Source: Halorubrum sp. 2020YC2
GTDB taxonomy: Archaea > Halobacteriota > Halobacteria > Halobacteriales > Haloferacaceae
Direction: 5' to 3'
Length of the DNA: 64,000 nucleotides
NCBI RefSeq assembly: GCF_018623055.1
Contig: NZ_CP076019.1
Span: 2,604,001-2,668,000 of the forward strand
Each line of letters opens with the position of its first letter. The first letter of the stretch is position 1. Positions 43,062 through 51,315 of this stretch are shown here, one piece after another. The notes below the pieces were generated by a model, which was given only the letters and a program-made list of their open reading frames with translations, was not told where the DNA came from and searched no databases. The position numbers and the translations under genes are program-made.

Positions 43062-43323
43062 TTTATAAATAGCGGCGCGGTGGCGCGTGCCTGCGAGTGG
43101 CCGCCGAAGGCGGCCGCGAGGAGCACGCGCGAGGGACGCGGCGACCGGAGCGAAGCGGAGGGAGCCGCGAGGCTGGGGAGGTGTGAGGTGCCGTGCTGTG
43201 CGGGGCGGGACTCAAAGGGGCAGCCGTGAGGCGGGCGCAGGCGAAGTAAGCACCGCAGGAACGAGCGCAGCGAGTGACGAGGAGCGCAGCGAGCGTGCGC
43301 CCGCCTCACGGCTGGGGCTTTGG
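43062..43323 (+). ncRNA. Intergenic structured element, copy 5
   Basis: TTTATAAAT (43062-43070) lies 9 bases before GGTGGCGCGTGCC (43079). P1 has the standard outer arms; the 3-base helix position is TGC opposite GGA, imperfect, as in copy 2. P2 is CGCGGC/GCCGCG. P3 pairs AGCCGTGAGGCGGGCGCA 43222-43239 perfectly with 43296-43313. The interior of P3 is shorter than in copies 2, 3 and 6. It starts 14 bases after the thiQ stop and runs in the same direction, so read-through from the transporter operon is possible. Confidence 0.65.
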
Positions 43324-43594
43324 AGGTGTCGTCCGTCGAGTTGGTAGCAACTATTTATAAGTAAGCGGCTGGGGCTTTGGAGGTGTCGTCCGTCGAGTTG
43401 GTAGCAACTATTTATAAGTAAGCGGTTGGGGCTTTGGAGGTGTCGTCCGTCGAGTTGGTAGCAACTACTTATAAGTAAGCGGCTGGGGCTTTGGAGGTGT
43501 CGTCCGTCGAGTTGGTAGCAACTATTTATAAGTAAGCGGCCGGGGCTTTGGAGGTGTCGTCTGCCGACTTGGTCGCAGCTATTTATACATAGAC
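43310..43594 (+). repeat. Array of five 57-base modules, four nearly identical
   Basis: Module starts at 43310, 43367, 43424, 43481 and 43538 are exactly 57 apart. The first four modules differ at two or three positions in total (GGCTGGGG or GGTTGGGG; ACTATTTATAA or ACTACTTATAA). The fifth differs at about ten positions and ends in TTTATACAT, and a decayed start GACTGG follows at 43595. Each carries GGGGCTTTGGAGGTGTCGTC and TTATAAGTAAGC. The near-identity indicates recent unit expansion in this copy. The 85-residue gene downstream starts 131 bases later. Confidence 0.85.
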
Positions 43595-43725
43595 GACTGG
43601 ATTTTAAGAGGCGTTCACCGATCTGTCCGCGACGACGAGCGATCGAACCGCACCACCGAACCCATCAACGACGTAAACGTATCGAGGCGACACGCCTTAG
43701 CCCGCGGACCCAGTAAGACGCACAT

Positions 43726-43983
43726 ATGGCCTCCGAGGCGTGCGACGTCTGCGAGCGGTCCGTCAGGATCGCCGGCGGGATCGGCGACCTGTGGAACTTC
43801 GCGTTCGAGTCGACGCAGGGACTCACGCTCGAACTCACCGACGGCTCGGAGTTCTTCCTCTGTTTCGAGTGTATGGAGAAACTGCCCGACGACCACGAGC
43901 CGACCGCGGAGGACGTCGCCGACCTCCGGGAGCGCACCGACCCGGTCGAGGAGGACGGCAACCACTTCTGGCATTGGGGCTGA
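43726..43983 (+). CDS. Small CxxC zinc-binding-type protein
   Basis: The 85-residue protein has two CxxC pairs, Cys6/Cys9 (CDVC) and Cys46/Cys49 (CFEC), the layout of a small treble-clef or ribbon zinc site. The rest is acidic and ends NHFWHWG, a conserved-looking aromatic tail. It is probably cytoplasmic. I recognise it only as a haloarchaeal small-protein type without assigned function. It is monocistronic, facing the convergent APC permease gene. Confidence 0.75.
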   Translation: MASEACDVCERSVRIAGGIGDLWNFAFESTQGLTLELTDGSEFFLCFECMEKLPDDHEPTAEDVADLRERTDPVEEDGNHFWHWG

Positions 43984-44048
43984 GGCGGCGCGGGCCGCCC
44001 GGCCTCCACACCGCAGTTTCCCCAGCGGTTTAAAAAGAAACCGTCGCG

Positions 44049-46451
44049 TTAGTCCGACTTCGACTCCTCGCCCACGTCCGACCCTTCGTCCGACTCCGAA
44101 CCCTCCTCTATCTCGGGCGTCGACGGCTCCGGCTCGACGCCGGTCTCGGCAGGCGTCGCGCTCGCGTCGGTGGCGTCGTTCGACCGCGCGCCGCTCCCGA
44201 ACAGCCGGGCGAGGAGCCCGCGGTCGCTGCGCGGCTCGGCCAGCAGGACGGAACACTCCACCTCGCCCAGCACGTCCAACACGAGCGAGCCACGGACCAG
44301 CCGCGAGAGCAGCCCCTTCTGGGTCGCGCCGATGATGAGCATCGTCGCGTCGCGGGCGGCGCGCTCGATGCTGGTCTCGACGTCGCCCGTCTCGATCCGC
44401 AGCGTCGCGTCCGCGAGGTCGTGCGAGTCGGCCCACTCGGAGAGGAACGCGCGGCCGGACTCCTCCTCGCCGTCCTCCGCGACATGGAGCAGCGTCACCT
44501 CGCCGTCGAACTCGGTCTGGAGCATCTTCGCGACGGCGCCGGACAGGTCCGAGGCCGGACCGCCGGCGGTCGGCACGAGGATGCGCGAGGCGTCGAAGCC
44601 GCGGTCGCGGAACACGAGGAAGTCCGAGGGGAGCGAGTACGCCAGTTCGTCGACGGCGGACTCGGCGCGCCCGGGCGCCCCGTGGGAGTCCTCGCCCCAG
44701 CCCATCACGGTCATGTCGGCGCCGTAGGTGCGCGCGGCGTCGAACACCTCCTCGAACACGCGGTGCGAGAGCACGACGTGGGTCTCCACGTCGACGCCGA
44801 ACGTCTCGGCGTCCTCGCGGGCCTGATCGAGGAGGCCGTGAGCCGCCTCGTGGGCGCCGCGGTCGCGGGCCGCCTCCAGCGAGGTCTGGTCGGGGACGTT
44901 CGCGATGTTGACCGCGACGACGGTCCCGTTCCGCTGTTTGGCGATGGCGGACGCGAGCGTGATCAGGTGCTCCTCGGTTTTGGGGTTCGCGAGCGGCACC
45001 ATCACCCGGTAGTCGCCGCCGCTCGGCTGGACGGAGGTGGCCGCCGAGACGGCCTGCTCCGGTAGGTCGTCGGAGCGGTCGAGGATCCACGTCCCCAACA
45101 CGCCGCGCGTCTCCACCTTCCCGCGGGCGTACAGCAGGTACCAGAGGACGGCGAAGGCGACGAGGCCGAACGAGATCAGGATGATCGTCGGCTCGATGTA
45201 GATTATCAGCGCGAACGACGACACCGTCCCGATTATCGGGACGAGCGGGTAGAAGGGGACCTCGAAGTCCGGGTCGTACCCCTCGACCTCCGACTCGCGC
45301 ATCACGATCAGCGCGAGGTTGAGCAGCCCGTAGACGATGAGGTGGAGGACGGAGCCCATCGTCGACAGCGACTCCACGCCGCCGGCGACGAGGAACACGA
45401 GGATGAGCGCGCCGGTGAGCGCAATCGACTTGTACGGGGTGCCGAACCGCTCGTGGATCTCGTTGAGCTTCGGGGTGACGATCTTCTCGCGGCCCATCGC
45501 GAAGTTGATCCGCGAAGAGGAGAGGATCGACGCGTTCGCGGAGGAGGCGGTCGCGAGCAGCCCGCCGATCAGCAGCATGCCGGCGCCGACGGCGCCCAGC
45601 GAGTAACCGAACACCTCGTAGTTGCCGAACAGGAGGCGAGCGGCGTCGACGACCGCGGTCTCGTTGTTCGCGACGAGTTCGTTCGGGACCGCCGCGAGCA
45701 GCACCAGCAGGAACAGCGCGTACACGACGGTGACGATGACGACCGAGCCGAGGACCGCGAGCGGGAGGTTCCGCCCGGGATTTTTGATCTCCTCCGCGAC
45801 CGAGGTGATCTGGACGAATCCCAGATACGAGACGAAGATGATCCCCGTGACCGGCAACACCTCACCCACCGTTCCCGGCGGCGCGAGGGGACGCAGCGAC
45901 GACATCTCGGCGTTCAGCAGGCCGACGACGGTGAAGACGGCGAGGATACCGAGCAGCGACATCACGATGACGATCTGGAGGCCCCCGGTCTCCTTCGCGC
46001 CGAAGTAGTTGACCGCGATAAAGAGGAGCGCGCCCGCGAGACCGATCACCTGCGCCGCCTCCAGCGTCACGAATCCGAGTCCGACCGGCCCGAGACCGAC
46101 GAGCGCGTTGACGTACTCCCCGAAGCCGTACATGTAGAAGGCGGAGGCGAAGGCGAGTCCGAGCCAGTTCGCCCACCCCGCGACGGAGCCGAACATCGGA
46201 CCGAGCGCGCGGTTGACGTAGAAGTACGCCCCGCCGGACTTCGGCATCGCCGTCCCCAGCTCCGAGGCCGACAGCGCGGTGAATAAGGCGATCACGCCGC
46301 CGAGGACGAACGTGGCCGCCGCGAGCGGCCCGGCGCGGGCGACCGCGGTACCCGGGAGCACGAAGATACCCGCGCCGATCATCGTCCCGATCCCGATCGT
46401 GAGCGCCGCGAGCGGGCCGAGGTCCTTCGCGAGTTCCTCGTCGCCGCTCAC
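44049..46451 (-). CDS. APC amino-acid permease with two C-terminal UspA domains
   Basis: The first 430 or so residues are a 12-helix APC transporter, opening with [20 protein letters not shown], the unwound helix-1 region that binds the substrate amine. Two universal stress protein domains follow, about 455-595 and 597-735. The second has [15 protein letters not shown], matching the ATP-binding G-x2-G-x8-G-S pattern; the first has a less clear motif. The 800-residue chain ends in an acidic tail. Amino acid or amine uptake regulated by nucleotide is a reasonable inference. Start codon is GTG at 46451. Confidence 0.9.
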   Translation of the reverse strand: MSGDEELAKDLGPLAALTIGIGTMIGAGIFVLPGTAVARAGPLAAATFVLGGVIALFTALSASELGTAMPKSGGAYFYVNRALGPMFGSVAGWANWLGLAFASAFYMYGFGEYVNALVGLGPVGLGFVTLEAAQVIGLAGALLFIAVNYFGAKETGGLQIVIVMSLLGILAVFTVVGLLNAEMSSLRPLAPPGTVGEVLPVTGIIFVSYLGFVQITSVAEEIKNPGRNLPLAVLGSVVIVTVVYALFLLVLLAAVPNELVANNETAVVDAARLLFGNYEVFGYSLGAVGAGMLLIGGLLATASSANASILSSSRINFAMGREKIVTPKLNEIHERFGTPYKSIALTGALILVFLVAGGVESLSTMGSVLHLIVYGLLNLALIVMRESEVEGYDPDFEVPFYPLVPIIGTVSSFALIIYIEPTIILISFGLVAFAVLWYLLYARGKVETRGVLGTWILDRSDDLPEQAVSAATSVQPSGGDYRVMVPLANPKTEEHLITLASAIAKQRNGTVVAVNIANVPDQTSLEAARDRGAHEAAHGLLDQAREDAETFGVDVETHVVLSHRVFEEVFDAARTYGADMTVMGWGEDSHGAPGRAESAVDELAYSLPSDFLVFRDRGFDASRILVPTAGGPASDLSGAVAKMLQTEFDGEVTLLHVAEDGEEESGRAFLSEWADSHDLADATLRIETGDVETSIERAARDATMLIIGATQKGLLSRLVRGSLVLDVLGEVECSVLLAEPRSDRGLLARLFGSGARSNDATDASATPAETGVEPEPSTPEIEEGSESDEGSDVGEESKSD

Positions 46452-46776
46452 GGCGGTTCACCCCGTTCGGTTGTTACTCTCCGGGCGTGTGTCATACGCG
46501 CTTTCGCTCCCCCGTTGGTATAAACCCGGTTGATCCGGGCGGCGACGCCGTTTCCGGAAGGCGAGCGTGCGATCCGCGGTACGCGATCCGGGGACTGTCG
46601 GTCCGACAGGTGCGCGGCGCGACGGGAGCGGACCCGGTGCGGGAGCGGACCCGTACGGAGCGCGACGCGAGCGGACCCGGTCCGGCCCGCTTCGGCCCGG
46701 CCCGCTTCGCGCCTTTTGAACGGAACACAAGGACCATACCCTCGCGCGTCCCGGTACGATCTAACAGGTGGATCCC
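46452..46776. other. GC-rich intergenic region with short degenerate repeats
   Basis: This 325-base divergent region separates the permease and the aminotransferase. GAGCGGACCCG recurs three times near 46625-46685, and GGCCCGCTTCGGCCCGGCCC near 46682-46705 is self-similar. An AT-richer stretch, CTTTTGAACGGAACACAAGG around 46713-46732, is the probable aminotransferase promoter. I see no gene. Confidence 0.4.
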
Positions 46777-47886
46777 GTGACGAAGAAACGCGAATACCGC
46801 GACGACTACGACGAGAAGACGCTGTACATCCCCGGCCCGACGGAGGTCCGCGACGACGTCATCGAGGCGATGGCGGAGCCGATGTTCGGCCACCGGATGG
46901 ACCGGATGACGGATCTGTACACCACCATCGTCGAGGACACGAAGGAGTTCCTCGGCACCGACAACGAGGTCGTGATCTTGACCGGCTCCGGCACGGAGTT
47001 CTGGGAGGCGACGACGCTGAACCTCGTCGACGAGCGCGTCCTCGTCCCGACCTGCGGCGCGTTCAGCGAGCGCTACGCCAACGTCGCGGAGCGGCTCGGC
47101 AAGGACGTCGACCGACTGGAGTACGAGTGGGGAGAGGCGGTCAAGCCCGAGGACGTCCGCGAGGCGGTCGAGGCCGCCGACGCGGAGTACGACATGGTCG
47201 CGGGCGTGCTGAACGAGTCCTCGACCGGCGTCCGGAACCCGATAGAGGAGATAGGCGACGTCCTGAAGGAGTACCCGGACACCTACTTCGCCGTCGACGC
47301 CGTCTCGTCGCTCGGCGGCGACTACGTCGACATCGACGAACACGGCATCGACGCCATCTTCGCGTCCACCCAGAAGGCGTTCGCGATGCCGCCCGGACTC
47401 GCCGTCTGCGTCGTGAGCGACGACGCCTACGACCGCGAGGTCGAGAAGGGCGACTCCTCGTGGTACGGCGGCTTCCGCCGCGCCATCGACTACTACGACC
47501 GGAAGGGACAGACCCACTCGACGCCCGCGATCCCGATCATGTTGGCGTACCGCAAGCAGATGAAACACATGCTCGACGAGGGCCACCGCGCCCGCGACGA
47601 GCGCCACCGCGAGATGATGACGTACGTCCACGACTGGGCCGACGAGCACTTCGCGATGTTCCCCGAAGAGGGGTACGAGTCGCAGACGGTCGCCTGTATC
47701 GAGAACACCCGAGACGTCGACGTGGCCGCGACCATCGAGGAAGTGAGCGAGGAGTACGACATGGCCTTCTCGAACGGCTACGGCGACATCGGCGAGGAGA
47801 CGTTCCGGATCGGCCACATGGGCGAACACACGGTCGAGAGCGTGAAAGAACTCACCGACGCCATCGAGGACGTGGCGGACCTCTAG
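46777..47886 (+). CDS. Class V aminotransferase (serine/alanine-glyoxylate type)
   Basis: This PLP enzyme belongs to the alanine-glyoxylate/serine-pyruvate aminotransferase family. YIPGPTEVRDDVIEAM marks the N-terminal active-site region, TGSGTEFWEA the phosphate pocket, FAVDAVSSLGGDYVDID the PLP aspartate, and Lys200 in ASTQKAFAMPPG the Schiff base. I place the start at GTG 46777, six bases after AGGTG; a GTG at 46768 would overlap that Shine-Dalgarno sequence. This gives 369 residues. The substrate is not resolved; glyoxylate, serine or purine-derived ureidoglycine are possible. Confidence 0.9.
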   Translation: MTKKREYRDDYDEKTLYIPGPTEVRDDVIEAMAEPMFGHRMDRMTDLYTTIVEDTKEFLGTDNEVVILTGSGTEFWEATTLNLVDERVLVPTCGAFSERYANVAERLGKDVDRLEYEWGEAVKPEDVREAVEAADAEYDMVAGVLNESSTGVRNPIEEIGDVLKEYPDTYFAVDAVSSLGGDYVDIDEHGIDAIFASTQKAFAMPPGLAVCVVSDDAYDREVEKGDSSWYGGFRRAIDYYDRKGQTHSTPAIPIMLAYRKQMKHMLDEGHRARDERHREMMTYVHDWADEHFAMFPEEGYESQTVACIENTRDVDVAATIEEVSEEYDMAFSNGYGDIGEETFRIGHMGEHTVESVKELTDAIEDVADL

Positions 47887-47956
47887 GCGGGTCGACCGCT
47901 CTCGGCGGGCGGCTCGCCCCGTCGCAACCCCTCCTCGACCGCCTCGTCGCGATAAC

Positions 47957-48241
47957 TCAGTCCCCGTCGCGGTCGGCGACCAGTTCGATCCGGTAGACCC
48001 GGCCCCCGGCCTCGGTCCACTCTGCGTCCACGACGACGAAGGCGTGGTCCCCCACGTCGACGATGTCGCCCGTGTCGAGCGGTTCGGCCGGCTGCCCGTT
48101 CGTCTCGCCGGAGTCACCGACGGCGTCCGCGCCGACGCCGAGCGCGGCCTCCCCCCGGTCGATCGCGCGCCGCCAGAAGGCGTCCGCGGGCGGTCGCGGT
48201 CCGACCCGCGACGCCAGTTCGCTCCGCGTGAGTCGTCTCAT
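47957..48241 (-). CDS. Small acidic protein of unknown function
   Basis: The 94-residue protein starts MRRLTRSELASRVGPRP, contains LDTGDIVDVGDHAFVVVDAEWTEAGGRVYRIELV, which looks like two or three beta strands, and ends in an acidic tail. No cysteines or membrane helices are seen. The reading frame has good haloarchaeal coding bias. It is about 60 bases downstream of the DUF424 gene on the same strand and may be co-transcribed with it and the TPR gene. Confidence 0.6.
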   Translation of the reverse strand: MRRLTRSELASRVGPRPPADAFWRRAIDRGEAALGVGADAVGDSGETNGQPAEPLDTGDIVDVGDHAFVVVDAEWTEAGGRVYRIELVADRDGD

Positions 48242-48302
48242 CGGGTTCGCCTCGTCGCGCGCGCCCTTAGCCGGTTCGGATCCCGGCGAAATCCGGGACC
48301 CG

Positions 48303-48602
48303 CTACAGCCAGAGCAGCTGCGCGTGCCGCGTCTCCTCGAACTCCAGGACGGTCTCCTCGTCGACGAGGCCAGCCTCGACGGCGACGCCGACCGACTCGG
48401 TGCCGACGATGTTCGCGACCTGCGCGCGCTGGAGGCCGGCGATCACCTCCTCTTCGGTCGCCTCGACCGCGTCGTCGCCGCCGTAGAACTCCTCGCTCAC
48501 GGTGAGCGTCACCGGGCCGTCCTCGTACGTCTCGCCGAGGCAGTCGGGGTCGCAGACGGAGACGAGCCGTCCCTCGGCGGTCTCGCGCTCGCGGAGGAGC
48601 AT
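48303..48602 (-). CDS. DUF424 family protein
   Basis: The 99-residue archaeal protein has the pattern SVCDPDCLGETYEDGPVTLTVSEEFYGG near the start and AQVANIVGTESVGVAVEAGLVDE in the middle, which matches DUF424. Members are usually placed with translation or RNA-related genes and are predicted to bind RNA, but no function is proven. Its ATG begins on the base after the TPR gene's TGA, so the two are one transcription unit. Confidence 0.85.
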   Translation of the reverse strand: MLLRERETAEGRLVSVCDPDCLGETYEDGPVTLTVSEEFYGGDDAVEATEEEVIAGLQRAQVANIVGTESVGVAVEAGLVDEETVLEFEETRHAQLLWL

Positions 48603-49577
48603 TCAGAAGCCCTCGGGACCCTCGCCTTCAAGCTCTCGCTCCGGACCCTCCGGCTCGCCGTCCTGCCCGCTCCGGTCGCCGCTCTGTCCGCCGCGGCCGC
48701 CGGGTTCCCCGGGTCCGCCGCCCTGCCCGCCGGGACCCCGCCCGCCGCGACCGTCGGCGCCGGGCTGCCCGCCGCGACCCTGTCCGCCCCGACCGCCGGC
48801 GCCGGGCTGCCCGCCGGGACCGGGCGCCTGACCGGTCTGTTCCTCGATCAGCTGTTCTTCCGTCTCGCGGCGGAGCTCCTCGGCCTGATCGGCCACCTCC
48901 TCTGCCTGCTCGTGCTCGCCGGCCTCTTCGAGGGCCCGCGCCTTCTCTTCGAGGACGCCCGCGTCGCGGTAGCCCAGCCGGATCGCGTTGTCGAAGCACT
49001 TGACCGCGTCCTCGGCGAGGCCGCGCTCGACCAGCAGGAACCCGCGGTTGTACCACGCTTCCGCGAAGCGCGGGTCGGTCTCGACGGCGCGCTCTGCGTG
49101 TTCGAGCGCCTGCTCGCTGCGGCCGGACTCCCAGAGCGCGTACGCGAGGTTTGTCTCGGCGGTCGCGGCGTGCTCGGACTCCTCGTCGATGCGCAGCGCC
49201 TCCTGATACGCGCCGATCGCCTGGTCGAACTCCTCAAGCTGGGCGTGGGCGGCCCCCTTGTTCACCCACGCCTCCTGCGCCTCCAGCGAGTCCTCGTCCG
49301 CGAAGCGGGCGGCGCGCTCGAACGTCTCGGTCGCCTCCTCGAAGCGGTTGATACCCATGTACGAGAGGCCGACGTCGACCAGCTGCTCGACGTCGACGTC
49401 CTCGCTGCCGATGTTCCGGCGGTCCAGCTCCTCGGTCAACACGCGGGAGTCGACCGGGTCGACGCGGCTCGGGTCCTCGCCCAACTCGGGCGGGTCCAGC
49501 GTGAACGCGTCGTAGTCGGCGTCGACGCCCTGCCCCGAGGAGAACTCGTGGCCGTCGTCGTCGCGTTCGTCGGTCAT
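48603..49577 (-). CDS. TPR-repeat protein with glycine-rich disordered tail
   Basis: Residues 60-215 contain four or five tetratricopeptide repeats, for example AWVNKGAAHAQLEEFDQAIGAYQEAL and AWYNRGFLLVERGLAEDAVKCFDNAI-type helices. A coiled-coil EELRRETEEQLIEEQ segment follows. The final 80 residues are mostly glycine, proline, glutamine and acidic residues (GRGGQGRGGQPGADGRGG), a low-complexity tail that may phase-separate or tether. It probably scaffolds a protein complex in the cytoplasm. It is first in the pair with the DUF424 gene. Confidence 0.88.
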   Translation of the reverse strand: MTDERDDDGHEFSSGQGVDADYDAFTLDPPELGEDPSRVDPVDSRVLTEELDRRNIGSEDVDVEQLVDVGLSYMGINRFEEATETFERAARFADEDSLEAQEAWVNKGAAHAQLEEFDQAIGAYQEALRIDEESEHAATAETNLAYALWESGRSEQALEHAERAVETDPRFAEAWYNRGFLLVERGLAEDAVKCFDNAIRLGYRDAGVLEEKARALEEAGEHEQAEEVADQAEELRRETEEQLIEEQTGQAPGPGGQPGAGGRGGQGRGGQPGADGRGGRGPGGQGGGPGEPGGRGGQSGDRSGQDGEPEGPERELEGEGPEGF

Positions 49578-49854
49578 ACGCCGTGATTGGCGGCCGCGAC
49601 GCGTAAGGGTTGCGTCGCGCGGGTCCCGCGGGGGCCGTTCCCACGGGAGACGGTCGAGAGCGGGCGGTTACCCGAGACGCCGTCGGAGGGCCGACCCGTC
49701 AGAAGGGAGACCCGTCAGAAGGCGGAGGCTCCCGTGCGCAGGCGCGTCCCGCAGAGACGCACCAGGGCGCTTCGGAGCGTATCCGGGTCCACAGCCCGCG
49801 AGGCGACCGATCGCGAACGTAGTTTTATTACTTCGGCACGTAGTGGTTCGCGTG

Positions 49855-50544
49855 ATGACCGGTCCCCGGCTCTCCACGCGACTCCGATTCGGCGTCGCGA
49901 CCCTCCTCGTCGTCGTCGGCGCCGCCGCGAGCCTCGCGGTCGCACCGAACCTCCCCGAACAGATGGTGACGCGGTGGAACGGCGCGGGCGAGCCGACCGG
50001 CACGCTCTCCCGGACGGCCGGGATGTGGCTCGTCCCGGGGCTTTCGGCCGGACTGATCGGCCTGTTCGCGCTGCTCCCGCGGATCGACCCCCTCGGGGAG
50101 AACATCGCCGCGTTCCGGGTCCACTACGACCGGTTCGTCGTGGTGTTCACGGCGTTCCTCGTCGCGCTCCACCTCGCGGTGCTCGCCGTCAACCTCGGGT
50201 ACGCGGTCGACGTGACGACGCTCGCGGTCGCCGGCGGCGCCGCGCTGTTCTACTACGTCGGAACGCTTTTACCCCACGTCGAGCCGAACTGGTTCCTCGG
50301 GATCCGGACGCCGTGGACGCTCAGCGACGACGACGTGTGGGACCGGACCCACGCGCTCGGCGCCAAGCTGTTCAAGCTCTCGGCCGCGGTCGGGGTCGTC
50401 GGGCTCCTTGCGCGGGAGTACGCCGCGTACTTCCTCGTCGGACCGATTCTCGCGACGGCCGTCGTCACCGTCGCGTACTCGTACGTCCTGTACGCGCGAG
50501 CGCCGAGCGACGGCGACGACGGCGCGGCCGGGACTCCGGAGTAG
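49855..50544 (+). CDS. SdpI/DUF1648-type membrane protein
   Basis: The 229-residue protein has about six membrane helices. The N-terminal part reads LPEQMVTRWNGAGEPTGTLSRTAG, the motif of DUF1648, and the C-terminal part has NWFLGIRTPWTLSDDDVWDRTHALGAKLF, the SdpI signature. In bacteria SdpI confers immunity to a toxin and acts as a signal protein; here the role is unknown. ATG 49855 is about 28 bases after a TATA-like TTTTATTA (49823-49830), which supports a leaderless start. Confidence 0.88.
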   Translation: MTGPRLSTRLRFGVATLLVVVGAAASLAVAPNLPEQMVTRWNGAGEPTGTLSRTAGMWLVPGLSAGLIGLFALLPRIDPLGENIAAFRVHYDRFVVVFTAFLVALHLAVLAVNLGYAVDVTTLAVAGGAALFYYVGTLLPHVEPNWFLGIRTPWTLSDDDVWDRTHALGAKLFKLSAAVGVVGLLAREYAAYFLVGPILATAVVTVAYSYVLYARAPSDGDDGAAGTPE

Positions 50545-50633
50545 GGTTCGACGGCCGCCGGCGTCCGTCTCCCGCTCGGGCGAATTCCGCCCCGGTGCCC
50601 GGCGTTTATACCCGCGGCCCCGAAGGGATGTGT

Positions 50634-51296
50634 ATGACCGAGGAGTCACGCGCGGACCGGCAGTCCCCCGTCGGCGAGCCGGTAGTGCGGTCTGACCCGG
50701 CGGTGACGGGCGACCGGGCCGCGGACGCGGTGGGGTTCGACCCGAACGACCCCGACAGCGTCGCGGAGGCCGCGGAGACGGTGGCCCGGTTCGCGGCCGG
50801 GGACGTGGGCGACGAGGACAACGTCCTGATGCTCCGCGGCGCCGCCGCCTGCGCGGCGCTCGTCCGCGGCGTCGGCTCGTACAAGGAGGCGGCCGAACGG
50901 GCGGGCGCGGACGTCTCCGTCGCGTTCATCCGCAAGTGGGCGCGGGTCCACGACCTCCCGCAGGCGATCCGGCGACAGGTCGCCAACGGGCGGATCGCGC
51001 CGAGCGCCGCGAAGCACGTCGCCCGGCTCGGCGGGCGGGGCCGCTACCTGCTCGCGTGGGCGGCGATCGACGGCGACCTCACCGTCCGGGAGGTGCGCGC
51101 GGTCGCCTCCGCGGTCAACGACGGGGACGACGTCGAGACCGCGGTCCGCGACGTGGGCGTCGAACTCGGCCGACTCCAGCTCCGGCTCCCGGCGGACACC
51201 TACGTCGAACTGCGGCGTCGCGCCTCGATGGAGAACGTCGAGCCGGGAGCGATCGTCGCGGACGCGGTCGACGAGTACCTCGCGGACGACCGCTAG
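50634..51296 (+). CDS. Helix-turn-helix protein with ParB/KorB-like core
   Basis: The 220-residue protein has a central helical region, about residues 80-155, that looks like a ParB/KorB DNA-binding domain: GSYKEAAERAGADVSVAFIR then RKWARVHDLPQAI and NGRIAPSAAKHVARLGG. The last 45 residues resemble a ribbon-helix-helix (LRLPADTYVELRRRASMENV). It lacks the ParB nuclease/CTPase box. The TATA-like GTTTATAC at 50604-50611 is about 26 bases before the ATG. It may be a transcription regulator; a role in DNA segregation is not implied. Confidence 0.75.
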   Translation: MTEESRADRQSPVGEPVVRSDPAVTGDRAADAVGFDPNDPDSVAEAAETVARFAAGDVGDEDNVLMLRGAAACAALVRGVGSYKEAAERAGADVSVAFIRKWARVHDLPQAIRRQVANGRIAPSAAKHVARLGGRGRYLLAWAAIDGDLTVREVRAVASAVNDGDDVETAVRDVGVELGRLQLRLPADTYVELRRRASMENVEPGAIVADAVDEYLADDR

Positions 51297-51315
51297 GGGG
51301 AGCGGCCCCGAGCGG

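Noticed and set aside
43310-43594. Could the 57-base modules be a CRISPR array?
   Set aside because: Whole units, including the middle, are nearly identical in this array, so there are no unique spacers. No cas genes lie near, and the modules always follow the structured element.
48063-49586. A 507-codon plus-strand open frame opposite the TPR gene
   Set aside because: High GC makes long antisense frames common. Its product is leucine/proline-rich without a domain, while the minus strand encodes clear TPR repeats.
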